In this document: positions 51,120 to 60,203 of the stretch, piece by piece
Position numbering within the stretch: the stretch's first letter is position 1
How the letters are laid out: each line of letters starts with the position of its first letter
Position numbers and translations under genes: made by a program
Notes under the pieces: model-generated
Told to the model about the DNA's origin: nothing
The model's input: only the letters and a program-made list of their open reading frames with translations
Database searches by the model: none
Assembly: GCA_003134765.1 (NCBI GenBank)
Contig: PLCM01000031.1
Coordinates: 250,601-314,600 of the forward strand
Length of the DNA: 64,000 nt
Direction of reading: 5' to 3'
Origin: Spartobacteria bacterium
GTDB lineage: Bacteria > Verrucomicrobiota > Verrucomicrobiia > Chthoniobacterales > UBA10450

Positions 51120-51857
51120 TTAGGGCTTCGGGGTCAGCACCACCGCCTGGGGACGAAATTCGATCGCGCTCATCTTAGCGACCGATTTTCTTTCCCGATC
51201 CAGCGCCGTCCAAAGATCGCCGAAAAGTGGATCGGCATATTTCATCAGGAGCGGATGAATCGGGAGGCGCCCGATGCTACCGCCATTATTTGAAGCGCTG
51301 AGCGTTCCGTTTTGCACAGTCACCTTCGACGATGTCATCGTGAAAATCGAAAAACCGAACAGCGACCTCTCGGCCGTGATGCGGCAGACGTTTTCGTCAA
51401 AGCTAACGATCGCGCGCTCGAACTGGAGCAGTTTGCTGAGCGCGGCCTGCTTGCTCTTGAGCGCGCTGCCAAGATAGGCGTTTACCTGCGCCTCCGTGTA
51501 CTGCAATGGCGCCGCGCCGTGGTTCATGGCCGCGTTCTCGAGATCGAGATTAATCTGCGGCGGAAATTCCCCGGTCTTCGCCCGGGGTGGAAGATCCGGG
51601 GGGAGGAGCATTTGCACAACCGCCGCCGTGGCGAAGGCTCCCAGAATCAACTTGCTCACCTTGAAAAACAGAAGCCGCATCTTCGCGCGCTGCGGATCGA
51701 GCATTGTCCGCAATCGTCGTTGCGTTTCCTTCACGTCTTCGCCCTTCGGCGCATTCTTCGCCAGCGCCGTCCGATCAAGCCGCGCCCCGCAATCGTGACA
51801 ATAGATCCGCTCGGGCTCGTTCTCGCGCCGGCACTCCGGACAAATAAGTTTGATCAT
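51120..51857 (-). CDS. Zinc-ribbon membrane protein of unknown function
   Basis: 245 residues. An N-terminal zinc ribbon CPECRRENEPERIYCHDCG has four Cys (6, 9, 20, 23). One transmembrane helix (about 68-86, LILGAFATAAVVQMLL) and a C-terminal extracytoplasmic domain of about 150 residues follow. The domain has beta-rich stretches (ITAERSLFGFSIFTMTSSK) but no family I recognise. The gene overlaps the upstream fmdB-type gene by 4 bp (51854-51857), so two zinc-ribbon proteins are co-translated. The extracytoplasmic part might bind a ligand sensed with the cytoplasmic ribbon (inference). Confidence 0.75.
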   Translation of the reverse strand: MIKLICPECRRENEPERIYCHDCGARLDRTALAKNAPKGEDVKETQRRLRTMLDPQRAKMRLLFFKVSKLILGAFATAAVVQMLLPPDLPPRAKTGEFPPQINLDLENAAMNHGAAPLQYTEAQVNAYLGSALKSKQAALSKLLQFERAIVSFDENVCRITAERSLFGFSIFTMTSSKVTVQNGTLSASNNGGSIGRLPIHPLLMKYADPLFGDLWTALDRERKSVAKMSAIEFRPQAVVLTPKP

Positions 51858-52207
51858 TCCGCGGCCTGTTTCTTCGGCTTCGGTTCAGCCTTGGCCGGCG
51901 TCGCCGATGCGGCTGGGGCTTTACCTTCCTTGGCGGGCGCGGTCTTATCGGCCGTCGCGGGGACGGCCGGAAGATCTTTTTTCGCCGCTTCGCGATAGGA
52001 ATCGCTGCGATAATCCGTGATGTAGAATCCGGAGCCCTTGAAGATCAGTCCCGCACCGGTGCCGATGTGCCGTTTTACTTTTCCGTGTCCCCATTTTTTC
52101 TGCCGGCACAGATCCTTGGGACATTCCTTCAGGGGCGCGTCGCGCATCGATTGCACGATCTCGAAGGTGCCGTTGCACTTCTCGCATGAATAGTCATAGG
52201 TCGGCAT
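51854..52207 (-). CDS. FmdB-family zinc-ribbon protein
   Basis: 117 residues from ATG 52207. The N-terminal MPTYDYSCEKCNGTFE is the typical FmdB zinc ribbon, with further cysteines in KECPKDLCRQKKWGHGKVKR. The GSGFYITDYRS segment is shared with family members. The C-terminal third is Ala/Lys/Pro-rich and probably disordered. FmdB proteins are putative regulators of unclear targets. It overlaps the membrane zinc-ribbon gene by 4 bp. The frame extends upstream to 52282, but the FmdB start is clear. Confidence 0.88.
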   Translation of the reverse strand: MPTYDYSCEKCNGTFEIVQSMRDAPLKECPKDLCRQKKWGHGKVKRHIGTGAGLIFKGSGFYITDYRSDSYREAAKKDLPAVPATADKTAPAKEGKAPAASATPAKAEPKPKKQAAE

Positions 52208-52360
52208 GGCGGAGTTGCAGGCGGCGAACGGTCGCAATTCTCTCCCAGAAAAAGCAGAATACAAGCCAGGGGAGTCCGTCAAGGTTCGAGGCGCGCATTG
52301 CGGGCGGTCATCTTGACATTAAACTTTGCGCGCCGTACAGGCCTCGTTCTAATTTCGTTT

Positions 52361-52975
52361 ATGTCGCATTTGCTTTTCCGCCGCTCGCCGCTCGTCCTGA
52401 CCGCCTCTCTGGCCCTTTTTCTCATCGGTTGCGACGGAGATGATCCGCGTCTCGCGCAGTCGCAATATCTCGGCGGGGTCTACGGGAACCAGCCGGTCTC
52501 CAGTGCCGCGCCGCAGGACAGCGTTTCCTACTGGGATGGCGATGGCGTCTCGGGCAAGCCTTCAGTCAAGATCAAGCTCGCCGAGCAGAAGGCTTATTTT
52601 TACAAGGGCGGGCAGCTAGTCGGAATCTCGCAGCTTTCCACCGGTCGGGAAGGACTGGTCACCCCAACTGGATCGTTCTCCATTATCCAGAAGGACCAGG
52701 CCCATGTCTCCACCCAATACGGCGATTACGTGGACTCAGCGGATAACGTCGTGGCCGCAAACGTCGACGTGGGCAAGGATCCGAAGCCCCCCGGCACGCA
52801 CTTTAAAGGCGCGCCCATGCCCTACTTCATGCGGATCGTGGGCGGAGTTGGAATGCACGCCGGCTACCTCCCGGGGTATCCCGCTTCGCACGGTTGCATC
52901 CGGATGCCCGAGTTCATGGCGGAGAACTTCTTCCGATCAGTTTCCGTTGGCACCCCTGTCAGCATTAGCCATTGA
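52361..52975 (+). CDS. L,D-transpeptidase (YkuD) lipoprotein
   Basis: 204 residues from ATG 52361. A lipoprotein signal ends LFLIGC (Cys 24). The YkuD catalytic domain (about 65-200) has the active-site motif HAGYLPGYPASHGCIRMP, with Cys in HGCIRMP and the upstream His in MHAGY. It forms or exchanges meso-DAP cross-links in peptidoglycan or attaches proteins to it. An outer-membrane lipoprotein form of this enzyme fits a diderm cell. It is followed at 53060 by aroF on the same strand (84 bp). Confidence 0.94.
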   Translation: MSHLLFRRSPLVLTASLALFLIGCDGDDPRLAQSQYLGGVYGNQPVSSAAPQDSVSYWDGDGVSGKPSVKIKLAEQKAYFYKGGQLVGISQLSTGREGLVTPTGSFSIIQKDQAHVSTQYGDYVDSADNVVAANVDVGKDPKPPGTHFKGAPMPYFMRIVGGVGMHAGYLPGYPASHGCIRMPEFMAENFFRSVSVGTPVSISH

Positions 52976-53059
52976 TGGCGTCCGCGGCCCCGCGGTCGCT
53001 CCTCCCGGCTTGCACTTCGCGGTTCCCGGCGACATCATCGGATTCCGGCCGAGCACGCC

Positions 53060-54076
53060 ATGATCATTATTACTCAACCTAATGCGACCGAAGACCAGAT
53101 TGAACGCGTGGTGGCGCGGGTCCGGGAGTTTGGCCTCGACGCGCAAATCAGCCGCGGCGCATCGCGCGTCATTATCGGCGTGATCGGCGCGGAGGATCGC
53201 ATTCGCGAAAAGCCACTGGCTGCCATGCCAGGAGTGGAAGCTATCGTGCCGGTCGAGAAGCCGTACAAGCTGGCCTCGTATGAATTTCGGGGCGCGGCTT
53301 CGCCCGTGGCGATCGGCGGAGTAAAAATCGGCGGCGATGAAAAAGTCGCGTTGATTTGCGGGCCGTGTTCGGTCGAAAGCCAGGAACAGATTTCCTCCAT
53401 CGCGCGGATCGTCCAGGATTCGGGTGCCGATATTCTTCGCGGTGGCGCTTTCAAACCGCGCACTTCTCCTTACAGCTTCCAGGGTTTGCGGGAAGATGGA
53501 CTGCGTTTCCTGGCCGAAGCACGCCGGGAAACCGGTTTGCCCGTCATCACCGAAATCATGGACGCTCGCGACCTCGCCATGGTCGAGAAGTACGCCGATT
53601 GCCTGCAGATCGGCACGCGCAACATGCAGAATTTTTCATTGCTGAAGGAAGTCGGCCGCAGCCATCTTCCGGTTTTGCTCAAACGCGGCTACAGCGCCCG
53701 GATCAGCGATCTAATCATGAGCGCGGAATACATCTTGAGCGAGGGCAACATGAACGTGCTCCTCTGCGAACGCGGTATTCGCACTTTCGAAAATGCAACG
53801 CGTTACACGCTGGACCTGAACGCCGTTCCGTTATTGAAATCGAAAACGCATTTGCCGGTTGTGGTCGATCCCACTCACGGCATCGGCTTGCGCGACTACG
53901 TTCCCCAAATGGCGCTCGCCGCCGTCGCGGCCGGGGCCGACGCGGTGATGATCGAAGTCCACGATTCTCCACAATTCGCCAAAAGCGACGGCGAACAGGC
54001 CATCCTCCCAGAGGTCTTCGCGGATCTGGTTCCACGTCTGCGCGCGGTCGCGGAAGCCGTCGGGCGTCGGATGTAA
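53060..54076 (+). CDS. aroF: 3-deoxy-7-phosphoheptulonate (DAHP) synthase, type Ib with N-terminal regulatory domain
   Basis: 338 residues. An N-terminal ferredoxin-like domain (1-75) as in the Thermotoga-type enzyme is followed by a (beta/alpha)8 barrel with [44 protein letters not shown] and [12 protein letters not shown]. It condenses PEP and erythrose-4-phosphate as the first step of the shikimate pathway, and the N-terminal domain is likely the allosteric site. It links functionally with aroA at 12181-13533. An A-type repeat lies just after its stop. Confidence 0.95.
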   Translation: MIIITQPNATEDQIERVVARVREFGLDAQISRGASRVIIGVIGAEDRIREKPLAAMPGVEAIVPVEKPYKLASYEFRGAASPVAIGGVKIGGDEKVALICGPCSVESQEQISSIARIVQDSGADILRGGAFKPRTSPYSFQGLREDGLRFLAEARRETGLPVITEIMDARDLAMVEKYADCLQIGTRNMQNFSLLKEVGRSHLPVLLKRGYSARISDLIMSAEYILSEGNMNVLLCERGIRTFENATRYTLDLNAVPLLKSKTHLPVVVDPTHGIGLRDYVPQMALAAVAAGADAVMIEVHDSPQFAKSDGEQAILPEVFADLVPRLRAVAEAVGRRM

Positions 54077-54077
54077 C

Positions 54078-54234
54078 TGTCATCCCGAGCCGCGTCAGAC
54101 GGCGAAGGACCTCGCACCTGCAACCCTCGCTACCGCGAAACATCAGGCGTGCGCCGACGGAGTCCGCCAGTTGTGTCGCGACAGCGCTTGACCGCCTGTG
54201 AGGTCCCTCGCCGTCTGCGCGGCTCGGGATGACA
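54078..54234. repeat. Dispersed 157-bp inverted-repeat element, copy A3
   Basis: Outer arms TGTCATCCCGAG (54078-54089) and CTCGGGATGACA, inner arms around GACCTCGC and GAGGTCCCTCG. The interior aligns with A1 and A2, with GCGAAACATCAGGCGTGCG and an AGCGCTTGACCGC stretch. It starts directly after the aroF stop (54076) and ends before the mfd start at 54295. Confidence 0.85.
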
Positions 54235-54294
54235 TGCCCTCTTGCCGCAGAATTACTCGGTGTCGTTTGAAGTTCGCCCCGATCCGGCGAAACA

Positions 54295-57200
54295 TTGAAG
54301 GTGGAAGAATCGTCGGCCGATCACCTTCCCTCCATCGCTGCCCGCGCAGAACCGATCTCGCAGAAATTACGCGAGATCACGGAAGAGGTGCGCCCGGTCG
54401 CCTTTTCCCACGTCGCCGAATCAGCACACGCCTTCCTTGTCGCCGCGCTCGCCCGGAAGATCCCGAAATCGATCTGGGTGTTGTGCCCAAATGTTCGCTC
54501 CCAGGAAATGCTTTACGAAAGCTTGCTGAACTGGGAGCCGGCCGCGCTCTTTCTTCCCGAAGCGGAATTCGCGGCGGTCGAAAATATTCTACCCGATCCG
54601 GAAATCGCTGCGGAACGGCTCGCTCTGCTCAATCGCGTCCAGCGCGAGAAAGGCCCCCACGTGATTGTCGCCACCCGGGCGGCACTGAATCAACCCGCGC
54701 CTGATCCCGCGGCGCTCAAAGCTGCCCTGCTGGTGTTGCGCCGCGGTAAGACGCAGCCGCTCGAACGCACGATGGAAGTGCTGGTCACGACCGGCTATGA
54801 ACGCACTGCCCAGGTCACCACCCGCGGACAGTTTGCGGTCCGCGGCGGCATTCTTGACCTGTTTTCCTGGCAGGCGCCGCGGCCAGTTCGAATCGAATAC
54901 TTCGGCGACGACATCGAATCGCTCCGCGAATTCGACGTCGACACCCAGACCTCCGTGCGCAACCTGCAAAACGTCGAGATCCTGCTCGAGGCCGCGGAAA
55001 CTCAGGCTGCCTCGGTCCGCGATTACGTCGCCCCCAATCATCTCCGGATCGAGATCGAACCGGAGGATGAAAACCGCGACGGGCGGATCCTGATCGGCGA
55101 AGGCTGGCTGGGCGGGAATGAGCCGGAGGATTTTCGGGGCGCATTTGATGAATGCGACATTGGAGACTTCGCGGTAGGCGATTTCATGCTGGTCGAGGCG
55201 AAGCGCTCCCAGTTTACCGCGCGTCTCCGAGATTGGCGCGCCGCCGGGTTCCGGATCGTGATCTATTTCCAGACCGAAGGCGAAATCGAGCGGTTCCGCG
55301 AGATCATGGGCGACGCGATCTCAGGCATCGACCTGCTCGAGGGGACACTTCCTCGTGGTTTCGTTTTTCCCGATGGTCAACTCGTCGTTCTTTCCGGAGC
55401 GGAACTGTTCGGTCGCTACACCACGCACGGGCGCCGCCGCCTGCAACGGGCCGAACGACTGGGCCGCAACCGCGTCCAGATCGACTTCAGCGAACTGAAC
55501 GAGGGGGACTTCGTGGTCCATCTCGAACACGGCGTGGGCCGTTTCCTCCAATTGACTCGCGTCCCCTCGCCTGCCGGCGAGATGCAGGAGGCGCTCGCGC
55601 TGGAGTTCGCGAACGACGCCCGCCTTTATGTCCCGCTCGAGCAGGCCTGGCTCGTTTCGCGCTACATCGGCGTCGGGAAAAAATCGCCGGCCCTCAGTTC
55701 GCTGGCGGACGTGAAATGGGCGCGCGCGAAAAAGAACGCGGCGGCTTCCATCTTCGATTACGCCGGCAAAATGCTTGCCGTCCAGGCCGAGCGCGAGACC
55801 CAACTCGGCCACGCCTTTGGCCCGGATACAAAATGGCAACGAGAATTCGAGCACTCATTTCCCTTTCGCGAAACGCCGGACCAGCTCACCGCGATCGCGG
55901 CCACGAAAAACGATATGGAACGGGCGCGGTCGATGGATCGCCTGATCTGCGGGGATGTCGGCTTTGGCAAAACCGAAGTCGCCATCCGCGCCGCGTTCAA
56001 GGCGGTGATGGAAGGCAAACAGGTCGCGGTCCTCGCGCCGACGACCGTCCTGGCCCAGCAACATTTTGAAACCTTCCGGCAGCGAATGCTCGATTATCCC
56101 GTGCGCGTCGAGATGCTCAGCCGATTCCGCTCGCAGGGCGAGCAACGCAAAGTGCTTCAACTTCTTCGCGAAGGCGGAGTCGACATTGTCATCGGCACCC
56201 ATCGCCTCATCTCGGGCGATGTCGTCTTCAAAGACCTCGGGCTCGTGGTCATCGACGAAGAGCAGCGCTTCGGCGTGCTCCACAAGGAGAAGTTCAAGGA
56301 GCTTTTCAAGCTCGTGGACGTTCTCACTCTTTCGGCGACGCCGATCCCGCGCACGCTTTACCTTTCCCTCGTCGGCGTCAAAGACATGTCCACCATTGAG
56401 ACGCCCCCACTCAACCGGCTGCCCGTCGAAACCGTCGTTTGCGGTTACGACGAGCGCATTATCCGCGATGCGATCAATCGCGAGCTCGACCGGCAGGGCC
56501 AGGTTTATTTCCTGCATAATCGCGTCCAATCGATCGAAAAAATGCGCGAAAAGATCGCCGATCTTTGTCCGCGGGCGCGGGTCGAATTCGGCCACGGCCA
56601 AATGGATGCCGACGAACTCGAATCCGTCATGTCGTGTTTCGTCGCGGGAAAAATCGACGTGCTGGTTTGCACCACGATCATCGAAAGCGGCCTCGATATT
56701 CCGAACGCGAACACGATCGTAATCGACCGCGCCGACCGGTTTGGCCTGGCCGATCTTTACCAGCTGCGCGGGCGCGTCGGCCGGGCCGAGCACAAGGCCT
56801 ACGCGTATCTCATGCTCCCGCGGGAGATGATGACGGTGGGCGCAGCCCGCAAACGGATCAACGCCATCAAACAATACAGCTCGCTCGGCGCCGGGTTTCG
56901 TATCGCCATGCGCGATCTCGAGATTCGCGGGGCGGGCAGCATCCTCGGCACCGCGCAAAGCGGGCATATCATCGCGGTGGGGTTCGATCTCTATTGTCAG
57001 CTCCTGAAACAGGCGGTCGCGCAGTTGAAGGGCGAAAAGGCCCGGATGCGGCTCGAGGTGGAGGTCCGGTTCGATTTTGTCGCGACGAATGAGGCCGAGT
57101 TCGTCAAAGCCGGCCCGGAAACGAGAGTGCCGGCTTTCATTCCCACGAGCTATGTCACGGACCCGACGTTGCGCATCCAGGCCTACCGCCACCTGGCCGA

Positions 57201-57474
57201 AGTGAACACGCGCGAACAGCTGGATCGTCTCCGCAAGGACTGGCGCGATCGCTTCGGGAAGTTTCCGGTCGCGGTTGACAACCTGCTGCTTCTCACCGAA
57301 ATCAAGCTCTCCGCGGCCCGGGCCGGCCTCAGCCGGGTCGAGGTCCGGGAAGCGAAATTAATGCTCACCCGGCGCGGGGATTTTATACTTGTGGGAGGCA
57401 AATTCCCTCGCATAAGTACAGATAGAATCGAGCGTCAACTCGCGGAGGTTTTGGAATTAATCAGGAAGCTTTAG
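54295..57474 (+). CDS. mfd: Transcription-repair coupling factor Mfd
   Basis: 1059 residues from a TTG start at 54295. Mfd displaces stalled RNA polymerase and recruits UvrA. An N-terminal UvrB-homology region (1-390), the RNA polymerase interaction/CarD-like domain (FVVHLEHGVGRF), then a RecG-like motor with Walker A GDVGFGKTEVA, the DEEQ box in IDEEQRFGVLHKE, LSATPIPRTLY, motifs VCTTIIESGLDIPNANT and QLRGRVGR, and a C-terminal TRCF domain. The start is uncertain; ATG/GTG options downstream exist, but the N-terminus is near normal length. It is transcribed toward surA and pdxA (5 bp gap to surA). Confidence 0.95.
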   Translation: MKVEESSADHLPSIAARAEPISQKLREITEEVRPVAFSHVAESAHAFLVAALARKIPKSIWVLCPNVRSQEMLYESLLNWEPAALFLPEAEFAAVENILPDPEIAAERLALLNRVQREKGPHVIVATRAALNQPAPDPAALKAALLVLRRGKTQPLERTMEVLVTTGYERTAQVTTRGQFAVRGGILDLFSWQAPRPVRIEYFGDDIESLREFDVDTQTSVRNLQNVEILLEAAETQAASVRDYVAPNHLRIEIEPEDENRDGRILIGEGWLGGNEPEDFRGAFDECDIGDFAVGDFMLVEAKRSQFTARLRDWRAAGFRIVIYFQTEGEIERFREIMGDAISGIDLLEGTLPRGFVFPDGQLVVLSGAELFGRYTTHGRRRLQRAERLGRNRVQIDFSELNEGDFVVHLEHGVGRFLQLTRVPSPAGEMQEALALEFANDARLYVPLEQAWLVSRYIGVGKKSPALSSLADVKWARAKKNAAASIFDYAGKMLAVQAERETQLGHAFGPDTKWQREFEHSFPFRETPDQLTAIAATKNDMERARSMDRLICGDVGFGKTEVAIRAAFKAVMEGKQVAVLAPTTVLAQQHFETFRQRMLDYPVRVEMLSRFRSQGEQRKVLQLLREGGVDIVIGTHRLISGDVVFKDLGLVVIDEEQRFGVLHKEKFKELFKLVDVLTLSATPIPRTLYLSLVGVKDMSTIETPPLNRLPVETVVCGYDERIIRDAINRELDRQGQVYFLHNRVQSIEKMREKIADLCPRARVEFGHGQMDADELESVMSCFVAGKIDVLVCTTIIESGLDIPNANTIVIDRADRFGLADLYQLRGRVGRAEHKAYAYLMLPREMMTVGAARKRINAIKQYSSLGAGFRIAMRDLEIRGAGSILGTAQSGHIIAVGFDLYCQLLKQAVAQLKGEKARMRLEVEVRFDFVATNEAEFVKAGPETRVPAFIPTSYVTDPTLRIQAYRHLAEVNTREQLDRLRKDWRDRFGKFPVAVDNLLLLTEIKLSAARAGLSRVEVREAKLMLTRRGDFILVGGKFPRISTDRIERQLAEVLELIRKL

Positions 57475-57479
57475 ATCGC

Positions 57480-58460
57480 ATGATTCGACCTTTATTTGCG
57501 GCAGTTTTGGCTGGGGCGATCCTCGTGGTTTCGCCGCTTTGTCACGGTGCGCTCGCGGAGGAACCGCGGATTATCGATGGCATCGCCGCCATCGTGAATG
57601 GCGACATCATTACCTACTCTCAGGTTCGGGGGCTTTCAGGACCTCGCGAACGGTTGCTCCGGACGCAGTATCACGGCGAAGAACTGGACAAACAGATCCA
57701 GGTGGCCCGCAGTGCCGCCCTCCAGGACCTGATCGATCGACAACTCATCGTCCAATCCTTCCACAAGGAAAAATACGAACTCCCCGAGCATTTCGTCGAT
57801 GAGCGGGTCAACGACATCATTCGCGAGGATTTCGGCGGCGATCGCAATACCTTCATCAAGACGTTGCAGGCCCAGAATTATTCGCTGACCGAATTCAAAA
57901 AACTGGAGCTGGAGAAGATCATCGTCTCGGCCATGCGCAGCAAGAATGTGAAACCAGTCACGATGATTTCGCCGACGAAGGTGACGGAATATTACCAGAA
58001 GCACAGGGCGGAATTCACCGCGAAAGAGGAGGTCAAACTGCGGCTCATCATGATTCCGACCCGCGCCGCGGAAGGGAACCAAGCCGCGCAAAAGGCGATC
58101 GCCGAGGAAATTCTTGGGAAGCTCGCCGATGGCGCGCCATTCGATCGCATGGCCCAGATGTATTCGGAGGATGCGACGCGCGATGCCGGGGGCGACTGGG
58201 GTTGGGTCGAGCGCAAAACGCTGGCACCGCCGCTGGAGAAAGTCGCTTTCAATCTGCCGCCCGGCCGCGTGAGCCACGTCATCGAGCTGGGAACCAATTT
58301 CTATATTTTGAAGGTGGAAGAAAAACGCGGAGGCGATACCCCTTCGTTTGCCAAGCTGCGGCCGGAGATCGAGAAGAAACTAATGCAGGAAGAAACGCAG
58401 CGGCAACAGGAGATGTGGCTCGCCGGTCTCCGGCAAAAAGCCTTCATCCAGAAGTTTTAG
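57480..58460 (+). CDS. SurA-like periplasmic chaperone/peptidyl-prolyl isomerase
   Basis: 326 residues with a signal peptide (MIRPLFAAVLAGAILVVSPLCHGALA). A SurA_N domain (about 35-165, RIIDGIAAIVNGDIITYSQVRG) is followed by one parvulin domain (about 170-270, LRLIMIPTRAAEGNQAAQKAIAE) with GGDWGWVERKTLAPPLEKVAF. Such proteins help fold outer-membrane beta-barrels. SurA of E. coli has two parvulin domains and one here, so it is a shorter relative. It starts 5 bp after mfd and lies upstream of pdxA, preserving part of the surA-pdxA neighbourhood of other bacteria. Confidence 0.92.
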   Translation: MIRPLFAAVLAGAILVVSPLCHGALAEEPRIIDGIAAIVNGDIITYSQVRGLSGPRERLLRTQYHGEELDKQIQVARSAALQDLIDRQLIVQSFHKEKYELPEHFVDERVNDIIREDFGGDRNTFIKTLQAQNYSLTEFKKLELEKIIVSAMRSKNVKPVTMISPTKVTEYYQKHRAEFTAKEEVKLRLIMIPTRAAEGNQAAQKAIAEEILGKLADGAPFDRMAQMYSEDATRDAGGDWGWVERKTLAPPLEKVAFNLPPGRVSHVIELGTNFYILKVEEKRGGDTPSFAKLRPEIEKKLMQEETQRQQEMWLAGLRQKAFIQKF

Positions 58461-58485
58461 TTCTTCCGCTTTTCTGACTCTCACC

Positions 58486-58562
58486 TGGAGGGCGAGACGC
58501 TGTCGAGCCGAAACGAACGTTCTCACAACACCCGCGGCTCGACGGAGTCTCGCCCTACCAAA
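58486..58562. repeat. Palindromic repeat of class B, copy B3
   Basis: GGAGGGCGAGACGCTGTCGAGCCG near 58487-58510 and CGGCTCGACGGAGTCTCGCCCTACCA near 58535-58560 form an inverted pair. Compare B1 and B2. It lies between the SurA-like and pdxA genes, followed by CTCCTGAGAGAGGGGGCTGG, a remnant of the outer CCCTCACC element. Confidence 0.7.
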
Positions 58563-58650
58563 GACCTGCATCTCCTGAGAGAGGGGGCTGGAGTGAGGTG
58601 ATCGCCGCAATCCACCTTGCGGCCCCCAGCGCCGTTTGTGAGAATGCGCG

Positions 58651-59535
58651 ATGAGTTGTCGCGTCGGCATCACTCTTGGCGACCAGGCCGGCATCGGGCC
58701 TGAGATTGTTCGCGCGGCTCTCTCCTCCGGCCGCCTGCCGGCTGACGCCCAATATTCCATAGTTGGCCCGACAATCGACTGCTCGTTAGGCGAACCGAAC
58801 AAGGAAACCGCCCGCGCCGCCTGGGATGCTCTCGAGCAGGCGGCCCAACTCGCGTTGCGCGGTGAAATTGACGCGGTCGTGACCGCGCCGATCCACAAAG
58901 CCCGCATGTATGAGATCGGCTTCAACTTCCCGGGCCAGACAGAATTCTTCGCCGAACGCTGCGGCATTAAAGACTTCGCGATGCTTTTAACCGGCGGAAA
59001 ACTGACCGTGGCGCTCGTCACCGTTCACCTGCCACTGAGTGATGTTTCCGGTGCGCTCCGATCCGCGGAAATCGTTCGCGTCGGCCTGCTCCTGGAAGAT
59101 TTTCTTCACCGCCGTGGAATCAACGAACCACGGATTGCCGTCGCCGGTTTGAATCCGCACGCGGGCGAATCCGGCGCGCTTGGCCGCGAGGAAGCCGAGC
59201 AAATCGTGCCGGCCGTGCGGAAATTGCAATCCGTTGTCCGCCTGTCGAAGCCCGCAATTTTTCGCGGCCCATTTTCGCCGGATACCATTTTTTATCATGC
59301 TGCAAATGGCGACTGGGATGGCGTCCTTTGCATGTATCACGACCAGGGCCTGATCCCGCTGAAACTTCATGCCTTTCACGAAGGGGTAAATGTCACGCTC
59401 GGTCTGCCCTTCCCCCGTACGAGTCCGGACCATGGCACGGCTTTCGATATCGCTGGAAAAGGTATCGCCCGGCCCGACAGCATGATCGCCGCGATCAATC
59501 TCGCCGTGGAACTCGCACGAAAACCGGGAGCCTGA
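58651..59535 (+). CDS. pdxA: 4-hydroxythreonine-4-phosphate dehydrogenase
   Basis: 294 residues. PdxA makes the aminoacetone precursor in DXP-dependent vitamin B6 synthesis. The zinc-binding and active-site motifs GITLGDQAGIGPEI, GLNPHAGESGALGREE and YHDQGLIPLKL are intact, and HKARMYEIGFNFPGQTEFFAERCG is near the substrate site. The protein is about 35 residues shorter than E. coli PdxA, with the loss in the first 100 residues, where the segment between the first strand and AVVTAPIHK is compact. The enzyme is probably active. It follows surA, as in many bacteria. Confidence 0.92.
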   Translation: MSCRVGITLGDQAGIGPEIVRAALSSGRLPADAQYSIVGPTIDCSLGEPNKETARAAWDALEQAAQLALRGEIDAVVTAPIHKARMYEIGFNFPGQTEFFAERCGIKDFAMLLTGGKLTVALVTVHLPLSDVSGALRSAEIVRVGLLLEDFLHRRGINEPRIAVAGLNPHAGESGALGREEAEQIVPAVRKLQSVVRLSKPAIFRGPFSPDTIFYHAANGDWDGVLCMYHDQGLIPLKLHAFHEGVNVTLGLPFPRTSPDHGTAFDIAGKGIARPDSMIAAINLAVELARKPGA

Positions 59536-59539
59536 CAAC

Positions 59540-59851
59540 ATGAAGAACGTCTCACGGCTGCACCTCGCCCTTCTGGCAACCGTCGGTGCTGTCGTTCTCT
59601 GGTCGGGGTGGCACCCATACGATCGTTTTACCTGGTGGCTCGAAGTCACACCCGGCCTGGTCGGAATCGCCCTCCTTCTCGCGACCTATCGACGGTTCCG
59701 CTTCTCCACTCTGTGCTATACCCTTATCGTGTTGCACATTTGCGGGTTCTGCGTCGGCGGACATTACACCTACGCGCGGGTGCCACTCTTCCACTGGCTG
59801 CGCCCCATCTTCGAGCGGGAGACAGTGACCATGACTGATAGCGTCGCGTGA
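59540..59851 (+). pseudogene. Truncated YjdF/DUF2238-like membrane protein
   Basis: 103 residues matching the N-terminal half of YjdF-type proteins: SGWHPYDRFTWWLEVTPGLVG and RFRFSTLCYTLIVLH, then VGGHYTYARVPLFHWLR. Family members continue for about another 100 residues with GHFAQGFVPA and more membrane helices. Here the frame ends at once with ERETVTMTDSVA and a TGA. The break is abrupt and the flanking sequence (59852-60166) comes from an unrelated gene on the other strand. It is therefore most likely a deletion product rather than a short functional protein. It lies 4 bp after pdxA. Confidence 0.7.
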
Positions 59852-59884
59852 TTCCGGCGCCCCGAAAGGCCGGCCGTCTTGCCA

Positions 59885-60166
59885 TCAGCGCGGTGTGCGA
59901 CCCATTCTCCCGAGCAGGAGATCCGTCAGAGTGGCCAACGCGCAGCGTCGTCGCCTGATCAAGCATATCGCGGTTGCATTATCTCGCGTAGCCACTGCTC
60001 GACCTTCGCGATCAAGCACGTCGCCAACCGCCTTCCCGACGGACGGGGCGAATGTCACTTTGGCGGCGGTGCGCACCAAGGCGGTGACTTGATGTCCCTG
60101 TGACAAAGCCTGGTTGACAATTTTTTTGCCTGTCGCGCCGGTTGCACCGATAACGAGTAGTTTCAT
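59885..60166 (-). pseudogene. N-terminal fragment of an NAD(P)-binding (NmrA/SDR-like) protein
   Basis: MKLLVIGATGATGKKIVNQA and LSQGHQVTALVRTAAKV match the Rossmann start of NmrA-like/atypical SDR proteins. After VGDVLDREGRAV the sequence loses similarity and ends in Arg-rich residues typical of a wrong frame. The family normally continues to about 200-290 residues. The loss begins close to the end of the truncated YjdF-like frame on the opposite strand, so one deletion could have removed both 3' ends. Confidence 0.6.
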
Positions 60167-60203
60167 GTTAGGAAATGGTTCGTGCGATGACGTAGCTTAG
60201 ATT

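Noticed and set aside
55855-57192. A 445-codon frame opposite mfd.
   Set aside because: It is antisense to the conserved Mfd motor domain; no family and no signal for expression.
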